Source: a virus. From it: 34,084 bases of DNA. Under the pieces are notes generated by a model. That model did no database searches. It saw only the letters and a list, made by a program, of their open reading frames with translations, and was not told the origin of the DNA. The position numbers and the translations under genes were made by a program. Below are positions 7,627 through 14,070 of this stretch, piece by piece. How positions within the stretch are numbered: position 1 is the first letter of the stretch; the number at the start of each line of letters is the position of its first letter. The stretch is from IMG/VR virus record IMGVR_UViG_3300017917_003792, positions 1 to 34,084 of that record; one strand, 5' to 3'.

Positions 7627-7710
7627 ATGAAGGAGGCAGCCTTCTATATGAACATACTACATTCCCTGATGGGTGCGGAACTGCCTTTCCAATCCCTTCA
7701 GGGATTTTAA
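7627..7710 (+). CDS. Possible 27-aa leader peptide within the structured RNA
   Basis: An ATG reading frame of 27 codons (begins MKEAAFYMNILHS, ends PFQSLQGF) fills the gap between the DnaA-IV gene and the organizer gene and stops 4 bp before the organizer ATG. Its codons are much more GC-rich than those of neighbouring genes because they coincide with the two hairpins. It could be a leader peptide coupling translation to RNA folding, or accidental. The RNA structure explains the base composition better. Confidence 0.25.
   Translation: MKEAAFYMNILHSLMGAELPFQSLQGF
7629..7704 (+). ncRNA. Two-hairpin RNA element with complementary loops (predicted kissing loop)
   Basis: Hairpin 1: GAAGG (7629-7633) pairs with CCTTC (7640-7644), loop AGGCAG. 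Hairpin 2 stacks three helices: TCCCTGA (7663-7669) with TCAGGGA (7698-7704), GGG (7671-7673) with CCC (7694-7696), and GGAA (7677-7680) with TTCC (7687-7690), loop CTGCCT. The two 6-nt loops are exact reverse complements, so an intramolecular or intermolecular kissing interaction is possible. Hairpin 2 is followed by TTTTAATTTT, a weak terminator tract, just before the organizer ATG at 7715. It may be an attenuator or a copy-control-like RNA for the replication gene. Confidence 0.5.
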
Positions 7711-7714
7711 TTTT
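7698..7714 (+). terminator. Possible attenuator before the organizer gene
   Basis: The 3' arm of hairpin 2 runs directly into TTTTAATTTT. The long imperfect stem (14 pairs in three helices) plus a U-rich tract interrupted by AA looks like a leaky intrinsic terminator, which would regulate read-through into the organizer gene. Confidence 0.4.
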
Positions 7715-8410
7715 ATGGCAAAAGACCCTGCAGTATTATTCTATACAAGTGATTTTTTGAGTGGCACATTCTCAATGACTAATGAGGAGGTAGGTATGTA
7801 CATTAGATTATTATGTTTACAACATCAAAAAGGTAAATTGACAGAAAAGGATATGCTAAGCATATGCAAAGCATATGTTCAGGATGTGTATGATAAATTT
7901 GAATTAATTGATGGTTGTTATGTAAACAAGCGAATGCATGATGAATCACAAAAAAGATCAAATTATACCAATTCAAGGCGAAATAATGCTAAAAACAAGC
8001 ATATGGTTGAGCATATGCATGAGCATATGCATGAGCATATGCAACAGCATATGCCTAAGCATATGGAAAATGAAAATGAAAATGAAAATATAAATAGAAT
8101 TAAAAATAAAAAATGTATTAAGCCGACAATTTCAGAAGTTGAGGATTACTTTCTTGAGAAGGGAAGCACAGTCGAAAAAGCAAAACAGGCATTCGATTAC
8201 TATGATGTGGCAGATTGGAAAGACTCAAAGGGGAAACCTGTAAAAAATTGGAAACAAAAAATGTTGGCGGTTTGGATAAATAACTCTAATTTTAACAATA
8301 ACTTTAAATCACCTAAAACGAAAATTGAGAAATATGCAGAATGGTATAACAAACTCACAGCTAATCTCAGCAGCGAAAAAGACAGCGAGGTTAGCGGATT
8401 CATCAACTGA
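7715..8410 (+). CDS. Replisome organizer / DUF1376-type replication initiator with an internal origin
   Basis: 231 aa from ATG 7715; an earlier in-frame start would run through the hairpin element and is rejected. The N-terminal domain (MAKDPAVLFYTSDFLSGTFSMTNEEVGMYIRLLCLQHQKGKL) is the DUF1376/phage replisome organizer winged helix. The C-terminal part (PTISEVEDYFLEKGS, FDYYDVADWKDSKGKPVKNWKQKMLAVW) is typical of the same proteins. Between them, residues about 93-122 consist of HMVEHMHEH-type repeats and NENENEN, encoded by 12-bp iterons and an AT-rich tract. This is the lambda O arrangement: the initiator gene contains its own origin in the linker. Product is expected to bind the iterons and recruit host helicase. 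Confidence 0.8.
   Translation: MAKDPAVLFYTSDFLSGTFSMTNEEVGMYIRLLCLQHQKGKLTEKDMLSICKAYVQDVYDKFELIDGCYVNKRMHDESQKRSNYTNSRRNNAKNKHMVEHMHEHMHEHMQQHMPKHMENENENENINRIKNKKCIKPTISEVEDYFLEKGSTVEKAKQAFDYYDVADWKDSKGKPVKNWKQKMLAVWINNSNFNNNFKSPKTKIEKYAEWYNKLTANLSSEKDSEVSGFIN
7850..7877. repeat. Upstream iteron cluster
   Basis: Two AGCATATG copies (7859-7866 and 7870-7877, 11 bp apart) follow an inverted partial copy (ATATGCT, 7851-7857). They lie 120 bp upstream of the main iteron array in the same gene. Possibly a secondary binding site of the initiator. Confidence 0.5.
7998..8065. repeat. Six phased iterons: replication origin inside the organizer gene
   Basis: AGCATATG occurs at 7998, 8010, 8022, 8034, 8046 and 8058, exactly 12 bp apart. 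The four spacer bases vary (GTTG, CATG, CATG, CAAC, CCTA). The core contains the palindrome CATATG. Immediately downstream lies an almost pure A/T tract. Regular helical phasing plus an adjacent unwinding region is the classic form of an iteron origin; the gene that contains it encodes the likely binding protein. Confidence 0.7.
8066..8120. other. AT-rich tract next to the iterons (putative DNA unwinding element)
   Basis: A run of GAAAAT repeats followed by ATAAATAG, AATTAAAAATAAAAAATG and similar sequence, with very few G or C bases, starts directly after the last iteron. It encodes NENENEN and INRIKNKK. By analogy with lambda ori it would be the first place to melt. Confidence 0.55.
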
Positions 8411-9005
8411 GGATATTTATGAAATTCTAACACAATCCATGATCCTTTTAGGTATTAAGGATGACAGGTTGCCTTCTGAATTTGAAATGAAGTACATGGC
8501 AAGAATGATGAAGGTTGATTATGCTAATTTACCAATAGGAGAGTTTAAGTTGGCATTTGATCTGATGATTAAAAACAAGTTAGATGAAAACCCTGAAACA
8601 TATCAGAACTTTTCAGCTTTATATCTTTCCAGATTAATGACATCATATGCGAGATGGGCATACAAACACTATGTAGAGGAAAAACCAGAGCCACAGAAAC
8701 AATTGGATGCACCAAAGATTTCTGATGATGAGATTTTAAATACAAGTTTAGAGATTTACAAAAAGAACAAAGATTGGAATCATATTTTCATGGGTATGAG
8801 ATGTTTCAATATTATCCACAAAAGAGGTCACGTTACCGATTTTGAGGGTACATTGAAAAGAACAGAGGAGGCAATCAGAAAGCAGTACCAATATGCATCT
8901 CACAAAGAACGCAAAGAAATGAACGAGTTTTTAGAGGATGATGAGCAAATGGAGTTAGCCTGTAGGCGAATGGCAGTTGCAGAATATTTCAATAAATTAA
9001 TCTAA
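8334..9005 (+). CDS. Replication-associated protein, candidate helicase-loader partner
   Basis: 223 aa from ATG 8334; the upstream in-frame TTG at 8325 adds three residues. It overlaps the organizer gene by 77 bp in another frame. The segment ILLGIKDDRLPSEFEMKYMARMMKVDYANLPIGEFKLAFDLMIKNKLDENPETYQNFSALYLSRLMTSYARWA matches a family regularly found right after the initiator gene in Bacteroidota phages. No Walker motif is visible, so it is not a DnaC-type AAA+ loader. The C-terminal half (after residue 130) is helical and charged. A role in loading or recruiting host helicase is inferred from position only. Confidence 0.6.
   Translation: MQNGITNSQLISAAKKTARLADSSTEDIYEILTQSMILLGIKDDRLPSEFEMKYMARMMKVDYANLPIGEFKLAFDLMIKNKLDENPETYQNFSALYLSRLMTSYARWAYKHYVEEKPEPQKQLDAPKISDDEILNTSLEIYKKNKDWNHIFMGMRCFNIIHKRGHVTDFEGTLKRTEEAIRKQYQYASHKERKEMNEFLEDDEQMELACRRMAVAEYFNKLI
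8812..8820 (+). promoter_or_regulatory. Perfect DnaA-box sequence TTATCCACA
   Basis: The strongest E. coli-type DnaA box occurs once, about 750 bp downstream of the iterons, inside the loader-candidate gene. A single 9-mer may be chance in an AT-rich genome, but the phage encodes a DnaA-IV protein that could bind it. Confidence 0.3.
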
Positions 9006-9009
9006 CTTT

Positions 9010-9246
9010 ATGAAGTGTAAACATTGTTTTAAATTTTATACAGTTACGATCCATAATGGCAAAACAGGTAAGACAGACTGCCCACATTGCGGAATCATCC
9101 AAAGAGCTGACTGCATCAGACCTAACAAAATGGGCGAAGGCAGAAGGCGAAAGATTGGGAATGAGGCTGAACAGAGTCAACAATATACCTGTCAGGAGGA
9201 GAAAGGGAACAATAGAGAAAGGATGGGCAGACTTGCAAGGATATAA
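9010..9246 (+). CDS. Small zinc-ribbon protein overlapping the nuclease gene
   Basis: 78 aa starting 4 bp after the previous gene. CKHC (residues 3-6) and CPHC (24-27) form a clear zinc ribbon. After about residue 40 the sequence becomes Arg/Glu-rich and low in order, where it shares DNA with the VRR-NUC gene in another frame (9056-9246). Two explanations: a true overlapping small gene, or a zinc ribbon joined to the nuclease by a frameshift. The regular Cys pairs and normal spacing to the gene before argue that at least the first 35 codons are translated. Confidence 0.5.
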   Translation: MKCKHCFKFYTVTIHNGKTGKTDCPHCGIIQRADCIRPNKMGEGRRRKIGNEAEQSQQYTCQEEKGNNRERMGRLARI

Positions 9247-9415
9247 TCAATTAGGATTATATGTTGCAATAGAGGTTAAAAAAATAGGGGATAGATTAAG
9301 CAAAGAACAAATTGAAAGACTGAACGATGTTATTGATTGCGGAGGGATAGCATATATCTGTACACAGCAAGGGTTTAATCCAATTTTGAACAAATGGACA
9401 AAAACGGAATATTAA
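9056..9415 (+). CDS. VRR-NUC domain nuclease
   Basis: 119 aa. The chain LTASDLTKWAKAEGERLGMRLNRVNNIPVRRRKGTIEKGWADLQGY followed by LYVAIEVKKIGDRLSKEQIERLNDVIDCGGIAYI is the VRR-NUC (PD-(D/E)xK) fold, with catalytic Asp59, Glu73-x-Lys75 and Gln85. These phage proteins are single-domain nucleases, thought to cut branched or flap DNA in replication and recombination. The domain includes the overlap region, so the start at 9056 rather than an internal Met is preferred. It overlaps the sigma-like gene by 22 bp. Confidence 0.8.
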   Translation: MAKQVRQTAHIAESSKELTASDLTKWAKAEGERLGMRLNRVNNIPVRRRKGTIEKGWADLQGYNQLGLYVAIEVKKIGDRLSKEQIERLNDVIDCGGIAYICTQQGFNPILNKWTKTEY

Positions 9416-9876
9416 CTGAGCTGTGGAATAGCGATGAGGTGAATCAGGCTATTAAAAAAATGCATCCTGTGGAGTTGCAGGATGATTTGAAAAGTGAGGT
9501 TTTTCTGATTTTGGCTGAACTTGAAGATCAGAAAGTTATTGAGTTATATGAAAGAAAACAGATCAGATTTTACATGGTAAGGATCATGCTGAATCTGGTT
9601 CAGTCAACAGATAAAAAGTTCTTTAAAAAATATAGGGATTTTGTAGAGTGGCAACCAATAGAAAAGATTGATGAGGTGGAGGTTGATGTTTCAGAAAATG
9701 TGATGCAGCATTTGGATGGACTTTATTGGTATCAAAAGGAAATTTTAAGGCTCTATGCATTTGAATTTAAATGTAACGCAAAGGAGCTAAGTAGACAGAC
9801 AGGTATTCCATATATGAGTATAATAAGAACTTTAAATCAGACTAAAAATGAACTCAAAAAACTCATTAGAAAATAA
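9394..9876 (+). CDS. Phage sigma-70-like (ECF-type) factor
   Basis: 160 aa. The N-terminal half (HPVELQDDLKSEVFLILAELEDQKVIELYERKQIRFYMVRIMLNLVQS) resembles sigma region 2. The C-terminal half (WYQKEILRLYAFEFKCNAKELSRQTGIPYMSIIRTLNQTKNELKKLI) is a region 4 helix-turn-helix. Length fits a two-domain ECF-type factor. Divergent sigma-like proteins of this kind are known in Bacteroidota phages. It could direct RNA polymerase to the unusual start-proximal elements before structural genes (19965, 25549, 30527); this link is a hypothesis. Confidence 0.65.
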   Translation: MDKNGILTELWNSDEVNQAIKKMHPVELQDDLKSEVFLILAELEDQKVIELYERKQIRFYMVRIMLNLVQSTDKKFFKKYRDFVEWQPIEKIDEVEVDVSENVMQHLDGLYWYQKEILRLYAFEFKCNAKELSRQTGIPYMSIIRTLNQTKNELKKLIRK

Positions 9877-10102
9877 TATTATTGAAATTAAAAAACCAAT
9901 GACAGCAGTTGAATGGTTATCAGATAAAATATCAGATATATTAATGTTTTTACCTAACAATAAAATTAAAGATATTGTAAATGCCATTGATGTAGCCAAA
10001 AACATGGAGCAGCACCAATTAACTGCAATGTATGAAATGGGTGCTTGTCACATGAGTGAATTAGGTACAGAGGAATTTTATAAAAAATTAAGTCAAATAT
10101 GA
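9848..10102 (+). CDS. Small conserved phage protein
   Basis: 84 aa from ATG 9848; a second ATG at 9899 gives MTAVEWLSDKISDIL, the usual N-terminus of this family in Bacteroidota phages, so the shorter 67-aa form is equally possible. The family pattern is AVEWL...VAKNMEQHQL...AMYEMG..., without known function. Overlaps the sigma-like gene by 29 bp and the next gene by 4 bp. Confidence 0.65.
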   Translation: MNSKNSLENNIIEIKKPMTAVEWLSDKISDILMFLPNNKIKDIVNAIDVAKNMEQHQLTAMYEMGACHMSELGTEEFYKKLSQI

Positions 10103-10341
10103 TAATAGTCGCAGCCTTAATGTTCGCAATATTCTTTGTTGAAATACATAGATTTGATCAGAAATGGAAATTAGATTTTAAACCTTTCAACTGTGCGAGT
10201 TGCTTGGCAGCATGGATTGCCTTAGCATTATATTTTCTGCCTGTACAGATTACTGAGATCATGGCATATATGTTTACTGCAGGGTCACTTGCACCAATAA
10301 TGAGAATGCTATTCCTAAAACTTTATAAAATTCTATCATGA
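10099..10341 (+). CDS. Small membrane protein with FNCxxCLxxW motif
   Basis: 80 aa, ATGA overlap upstream and downstream. Two or three hydrophobic segments: IIVAALMFAIFFVEI (2-16), AAWIALALYFLPVQI (37-51) and a weaker one after 55. The PFNCASCLAAW motif between the first two is shared by small phage and bacterial inner-membrane proteins of unknown role. Not part of the lysis cluster, which begins 2 kb later. Confidence 0.65.
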   Translation: MIIVAALMFAIFFVEIHRFDQKWKLDFKPFNCASCLAAWIALALYFLPVQITEIMAYMFTAGSLAPIMRMLFLKLYKILS

Positions 10342-10646
10342 AACAAGAACACAAAGATTACCTTGAGGAACATATAGGAAATTTTCATACAGTCCAAAAT
10401 GGGTATGTAAGAAATTTAGATATTCAATTACTAAATATGTATGAGCATATCTATAAATTGTATCTTGATCCAAACTTTGTTTTAACAAAATGGTGCAGCA
10501 GTTGCGTTATGGATATGCTGAAAAGATTATATGCATATTATTTAAATTTGCCACAGGAGCAAATTCAGGATTTGCCACTTGTACAAGAATCTGTACAAGA
10601 GCCTGTACAAGAACAACCTAAAAAGAGAGGCAGACCCAAAAAATGA
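10338..10646 (+). CDS. Small protein with CxxC motif and C-terminal AT-hook
   Basis: 102 aa. A helical N-terminal half contains KWCSSCVMDMLKRLYAYYLNL, a motif repeated in small phage proteins. It is followed by short repeats (VQESVQEPVQEQ) and a terminal KKRGRPKK, a canonical AT-hook that binds the minor groove of AT-rich DNA. A DNA-binding or DNA-organising role is plausible in this AT-rich phage. ATGA overlaps couple it to both neighbours. Confidence 0.65.
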   Translation: MKQEHKDYLEEHIGNFHTVQNGYVRNLDIQLLNMYEHIYKLYLDPNFVLTKWCSSCVMDMLKRLYAYYLNLPQEQIQDLPLVQESVQEPVQEQPKKRGRPKK

Positions 10647-11635
10647 GAATACTTGCAATAACCTCAAAATTTTCAGGTGTAGGGTATCACAGGATAATGC
10701 TCCCTTTGGTACACATGAAGAAAGATTATTGTCTGGTTACTGACACACTAAGTGAGGAAATAGTCAGTCAGGGATTTGATATATTTGTTATGAATAGGTT
10801 CTTGGCTGATATAAATATTCAGCAGATCATTGATTGGAGGAATAAATATGGTTTTAAATTAGTGGTTGACAATGATGATTATTGGCAACTTGATCCAACT
10901 CATATTCTTTATTCGAGATACGAGGCAAACAACATAACAGACAAAATCCTACAGTATATTAAGATTGCTGATTTATGCACTTGCACTCATGAAAGACTTG
11001 CAGATGCTATTTACCAATATAACCAGAATGTAGAGATTTTGCCTAATGCTTTGCCTTACGGAGAGGAGCAGTTTCTGGACAATAAAATAGAATCAGATAA
11101 ACTCAGGCTTTTTTGGTCAGGATCAGGAACACATGAGAAAGATTTAAAGATCATTAAAGAGCCTGTAAAGAGATTGATCGGAGAGAATGTTAAAATGGTC
11201 ATTGCAGGGTATAATGAAAGCGAGGGTGAAATCTGGAATAATATGTGCTATTATTTTTCAGCAGGTAGGAAACTTGACACACACATTTACAGATATTCGC
11301 CTATTGAGAGATACATGGCTGCCTATGCTGATTCTGATGTGAGTTTGATCCCTTTGGTTGAATCAAAGTTTAACGGAATGAAAAGTAATCTCAAGGTTCT
11401 GGAAACAGCAGCAAAGAAAAATCCTGCTATTGTTAGTGATGTTGATCCATATAAAAACCTGCCTGTCTTATACGTAAAAAAGCAATCTGATTGGTATAAG
11501 CATATAAAGGATTTGTTAAACGATCCGCAAATGCGAGTTGAGTTAGGTCAGCAGCTTTTTGATTTCTGTCAAAAGAATTACAATTTCAAAGAGATAAATA
11601 TCAAAAGAAACAGCATTTATAGTAAACTGCTCTAA
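10643..11635 (+). CDS. GT-B fold glycosyltransferase (group 4-like)
   Basis: 330 aa. The N-terminal Rossmann half starts MRILAITSKFSGVGYHRIMLPL with VVDNDDYW further on. The C-terminal half has LRLFWSGSGTHEKDLKII, a nucleotide-sugar loop (MVIAGYNESEG) and the E-x(n)-E region ESKFNGMKSNLKVLETAA typical of group 4 enzymes. It would transfer a sugar from a nucleotide donor. The acceptor may be virion protein, phage DNA or host surface glycan; nothing here decides, and no modified-base synthesis gene is seen. ATGA overlap with the AT-hook gene. Confidence 0.8.
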   Translation: MRILAITSKFSGVGYHRIMLPLVHMKKDYCLVTDTLSEEIVSQGFDIFVMNRFLADINIQQIIDWRNKYGFKLVVDNDDYWQLDPTHILYSRYEANNITDKILQYIKIADLCTCTHERLADAIYQYNQNVEILPNALPYGEEQFLDNKIESDKLRLFWSGSGTHEKDLKIIKEPVKRLIGENVKMVIAGYNESEGEIWNNMCYYFSAGRKLDTHIYRYSPIERYMAAYADSDVSLIPLVESKFNGMKSNLKVLETAAKKNPAIVSDVDPYKNLPVLYVKKQSDWYKHIKDLLNDPQMRVELGQQLFDFCQKNYNFKEINIKRNSIYSKLL

Positions 11636-12364
11636 ATGCCTGTTATTAAATGCTCCAACGGAAAATACAGAATTGGTAACGGATCATGTATTTATGACAC
11701 AGAGAAAAAGGCTGAGGAGGTATGGAGAGCAATTTTAGCATCTGGGGCATATGCAGCAGATGAAAAGAAAGTCAGCTATGATTATGATGACACTCTGAAT
11801 ACTAAAAGAGGTCAAGAACTTGCAAAAAGAGATATTTCAGAAGGTAAGACAGTATACATAGTTACCAGAAGGCATAGAAGTCAGGAGGTTTTAGATTTAG
11901 CAAAAGAATTAGGCATCCCAGAATCCAGAGTTATTTTCACAAATGGTGCAATGAAATGGGGTGTTATTAAACATCTTGGCATCGGTACACATCATGACAA
12001 TAATCAGAATGAATTAAATCTCATTAAACGCAATACAGAGGCTAAGGCTTTGAAGTTTGCTGAATCTTACAACGATTATCCAGAGGCAGCAGTAAACAAT
12101 GCTAAAAGAGCCTTAAAATGGGCAGAGGAAAATGGATGGGGATCATGTGGGGAGCAAACAGGAAAATTAAGAGCATCCATGTTAGCCAATAGAGAAAATC
12201 TAACGAGAGATACCATTGCGAGAATGGCATCATTCAAAAGACATCAACAACATAAAGATGTGCCATATTCAGAAGGTTGCGGAGGTTTAATGTGGGATGC
12301 ATGGGGTGGCGATGCAGGTATCGAATGGGCAATCAGAAAACTTAAAGAAATTGATAATGGATAA
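11636..12364 (+). CDS. HAD-like phosphatase flanked by head-protein-associated modules
   Basis: 242 aa in three parts. Residues 1-40 (VIKCSNGKYRIGNGSCIYDTEKKAEEVWRAIL) are a short module also found at the start of phage head proteins. Residues 45-135 form a small HAD domain: YDYDDTLNT (nucleophile Asp49 and acid Asp51), IVTRR and the acidic HHDNNQNEL. Residues 150-242 (NNAKRALKWAEENG, CGEQTGKLRASMLANRENLTRDTIARMASFKRH, GGLMWDAWGGDAGIEWA) are a module often appended to head-maturation proteins. Role unknown: a phosphatase on nucleotides or nucleic-acid ends, perhaps carried in the virion. Confidence 0.65.
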   Translation: MPVIKCSNGKYRIGNGSCIYDTEKKAEEVWRAILASGAYAADEKKVSYDYDDTLNTKRGQELAKRDISEGKTVYIVTRRHRSQEVLDLAKELGIPESRVIFTNGAMKWGVIKHLGIGTHHDNNQNELNLIKRNTEAKALKFAESYNDYPEAAVNNAKRALKWAEENGWGSCGEQTGKLRASMLANRENLTRDTIARMASFKRHQQHKDVPYSEGCGGLMWDAWGGDAGIEWAIRKLKEIDNG

Positions 12365-12515
12365 AAATAGTATAGGGATGTGCTTTGCCACAATCCTCAC
12401 AAATATATTTGCAAATGTTACCCTGAGTGAAATGGGCAACTTAGTTACAATCGGAGTGGGTTTAACAACAATAGTTTATAATCTATACAAGATTAAACAC
12501 GAAAAAAAGAAATGA
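12357..12515 (+). CDS. Holin-like small membrane protein 1
   Basis: 52 aa from ATG 12357, overlapping the previous stop by 8 bp. Hydrophobic MCFATILTNIFANV and LVTIGVGLTTIVYNLY segments are followed by a positively charged tail KIKHEKKK. Size, two short membrane segments and location just before the endolysin fit a class II holin. The longer in-frame reading from 12297 begins inside the upstream gene and is rejected. Confidence 0.6.
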   Translation: MDKNSIGMCFATILTNIFANVTLSEMGNLVTIGVGLTTIVYNLYKIKHEKKK

Positions 12516-12697
12516 GGCAATTTTTTACAGAAGATAATAACAGATTAAGCATGAAGCGATTGTGCGGATTTCTCTGCACAGTCAGTCTTTGTGCTGAGTT
12601 ATTTCACAGAGGTGGGGATGTTTTGGTTACTTCAATTGCCTTTATTGGTGCAGGATATTTAGGTCTTACAACAGCAGAGAAAATATTTAAGAAATGA
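12512..12697 (+). CDS. Holin- or antiholin-like small membrane protein 2
   Basis: 61 aa with ATGA overlaps on both sides. An N-terminal charged stretch (RQFFTEDNNRLSMKR) precedes hydrophobic LCGFLCTVSLCAELF and VTSIAFIGAGYLGLT, and a basic end (EKIFKK). Two holin-like genes in tandem before an endolysin suggest a holin/antiholin pair; which is which cannot be told. Confidence 0.6.
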   Translation: MRQFFTEDNNRLSMKRLCGFLCTVSLCAELFHRGGDVLVTSIAFIGAGYLGLTTAEKIFKK

Positions 12698-13164
12698 AAC
12701 TGAGTGAACATCTTGAATTGGCTGAGGTCATCAGGAGTGAATCAGCTAAACGGAGAGGCATTTCAAATATGCCAACTGAGGAACATATTGCTAATCTTAA
12801 AAAGTTGGCAGAAAATGTTTTTGAACCTATACGTGCAAATTTCAGGCAGCCTATACGTATAAGTTCAGGTTATAGGAGTCAATCATTAAATGCAGCTATT
12901 GGAGGTGCAACAAACTCACAGCATAGTACAGGTGAGGCAATTGATATTGATATGCAAGGCACTTCATTAACGAATAAAGAAATTTTTAATTTTATAAAAA
13001 ATAAACTTAACTTTGATCAACTCATTTACGAATTTGGGAATAATACAGAGCCTGATTGGGTTCATGTTAGTTACAAATCAAATGGGCAGCAGAGGAAACA
13101 GGTATTGAAAGCCATAAAGGAAAATGGCAAAACAAAATATATACCTTATGCCGACAAAACGTAG
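12694..13164 (+). CDS. Endolysin, peptidase M15 family
   Basis: 156 aa, full length for a single-domain M15A enzyme. SSGYRS (58-63) and SQHSTGEAIDID (76-87) supply zinc ligands His77 and Asp84; PDWVHVSY (120-127) gives the third ligand His124 and the likely catalytic Asp121. It is a D,D- or L,D-carboxypeptidase-type peptidoglycan hydrolase. There is no signal peptide, so release depends on the holin-like proteins encoded directly upstream. It overlaps the exonuclease gene by 17 bp. Confidence 0.85.
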   Translation: MKLSEHLELAEVIRSESAKRRGISNMPTEEHIANLKKLAENVFEPIRANFRQPIRISSGYRSQSLNAAIGGATNSQHSTGEAIDIDMQGTSLTNKEIFNFIKNKLNFDQLIYEFGNNTEPDWVHVSYKSNGQQRKQVLKAIKENGKTKYIPYADKT

Positions 13165-13879
13165 GCGGTTATTTTTTGACATAGAAACATCACCCAATTT
13201 GGGTTTGTTTTGGTCAGCAGGTTATAAGCAGCAGATTGATTATTCGAACATAATAAAAGAAAGATCAATTATTTGCATTTGTTATAAGTGGGAGGAGGAG
13301 AAACAAGTTTATGGATTGAATTGGGATAAAAAGCAGGATGACAAAAAAATGCTGCAACAGTTCATTGAGGTAGCTAATCAGGCAACTGAATTAGTTGGAC
13401 ACAATGGTGACAGATTTGATCTGGCATGGATTAGGACAAGATGTTTGTATCATGGTATTGATATGTTCCCAACATATACAACTATTGATACATTAAAGGT
13501 TGCGAGATCAAAGTTTAGATTTAATTCGAATAGACTCAATTACATTGCGAGTTATTTGGGGATAGGGAAAAAGATAAAGACTGAGTTTGATTTGTGGAAA
13601 TCAATACTTTTGGATAATGATCCTATAGCAATGGAAAAGATGTTAAAGTATTGCAAACAGGATGTGGTACTTTTAGAAAAGGTTTTTAAGCATTTGAATA
13701 ACCATATTGAGCCCAAAAGTCATTATGGTGTTATTTTTGGTTCTGATAGAGGTAGCTGCCCTGAATGTGGATCAGATGATCTAATTATTCAGCAGAGAAA
13801 AACAACAGCATCAGGAGTTAAGAAAATAATTTATCAATGTAAAACTTGTTTTAAATTCCACAGAAAAACTGATAAATAA
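13148..13879 (+). CDS. RNase H-like 3'-5' exonuclease with C-terminal zinc ribbon
   Basis: 243 aa from ATG 13148; an ATG at 13124 would add eight residues. Motifs of the DEDD superfamily: FFDIETS (Asp11, Glu13), VGHNGDRFDLAWI (Asp91) and YCKQDVVLLEKVF (Asp172), as in YprB/PolB-type exonucleases. Residues 204-234 form a zinc ribbon (CPEC...CKTC). There is no polymerase domain, so this is a stand-alone exonuclease, probably for recombination, repair or degradation of host DNA. Confidence 0.8.
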   Translation: MPTKRRRLFFDIETSPNLGLFWSAGYKQQIDYSNIIKERSIICICYKWEEEKQVYGLNWDKKQDDKKMLQQFIEVANQATELVGHNGDRFDLAWIRTRCLYHGIDMFPTYTTIDTLKVARSKFRFNSNRLNYIASYLGIGKKIKTEFDLWKSILLDNDPIAMEKMLKYCKQDVVLLEKVFKHLNNHIEPKSHYGVIFGSDRGSCPECGSDDLIIQQRKTTASGVKKIIYQCKTCFKFHRKTDK

Positions 13880-14070
13880 TGATACCTAAAAAAATAATTA
13901 AAATGAGTATAGAGGAACAGGAAGTATACCTAATTAAGAAAATGCAGGAGTTGTACAAAAAAGAGGAAATTTACAGGAGGGCACTTGCAAGAGTTAGAGG
14001 GAATCATAAAATAGATTTGTCAGAATTGGAAAGACCAGATTTATTGGAAATGAAAAGTGAACAGAATTAA
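13879..14070 (+). CDS. Hypothetical 63-aa protein
   Basis: The ATG shares one base with the exonuclease stop. Highly charged helix (SIEEQEVYLIKKMQELYKKEEIYRRALARVRG) with possible coiled coil. No family recognised. It overlaps the next gene, which begins at GTG 14057. Confidence 0.6.
   Translation: MIPKKIIKMSIEEQEVYLIKKMQELYKKEEIYRRALARVRGNHKIDLSELERPDLLEMKSEQN

Noticed and set aside
7998-8065. CRISPR-like or microsatellite interpretation of the 12-bp repeats
   Set aside because: Repeat unit is too short, with 4-bp variable spacers, inside a coding gene and with no cas genes; iterons fit better.
7998-8065. His-Met repeat as a metal-binding protein motif
   Set aside because: Possible, but the DNA core is invariant and phased and is repeated upstream (7859, 7870) in another reading context, so DNA-level selection is the simpler explanation.
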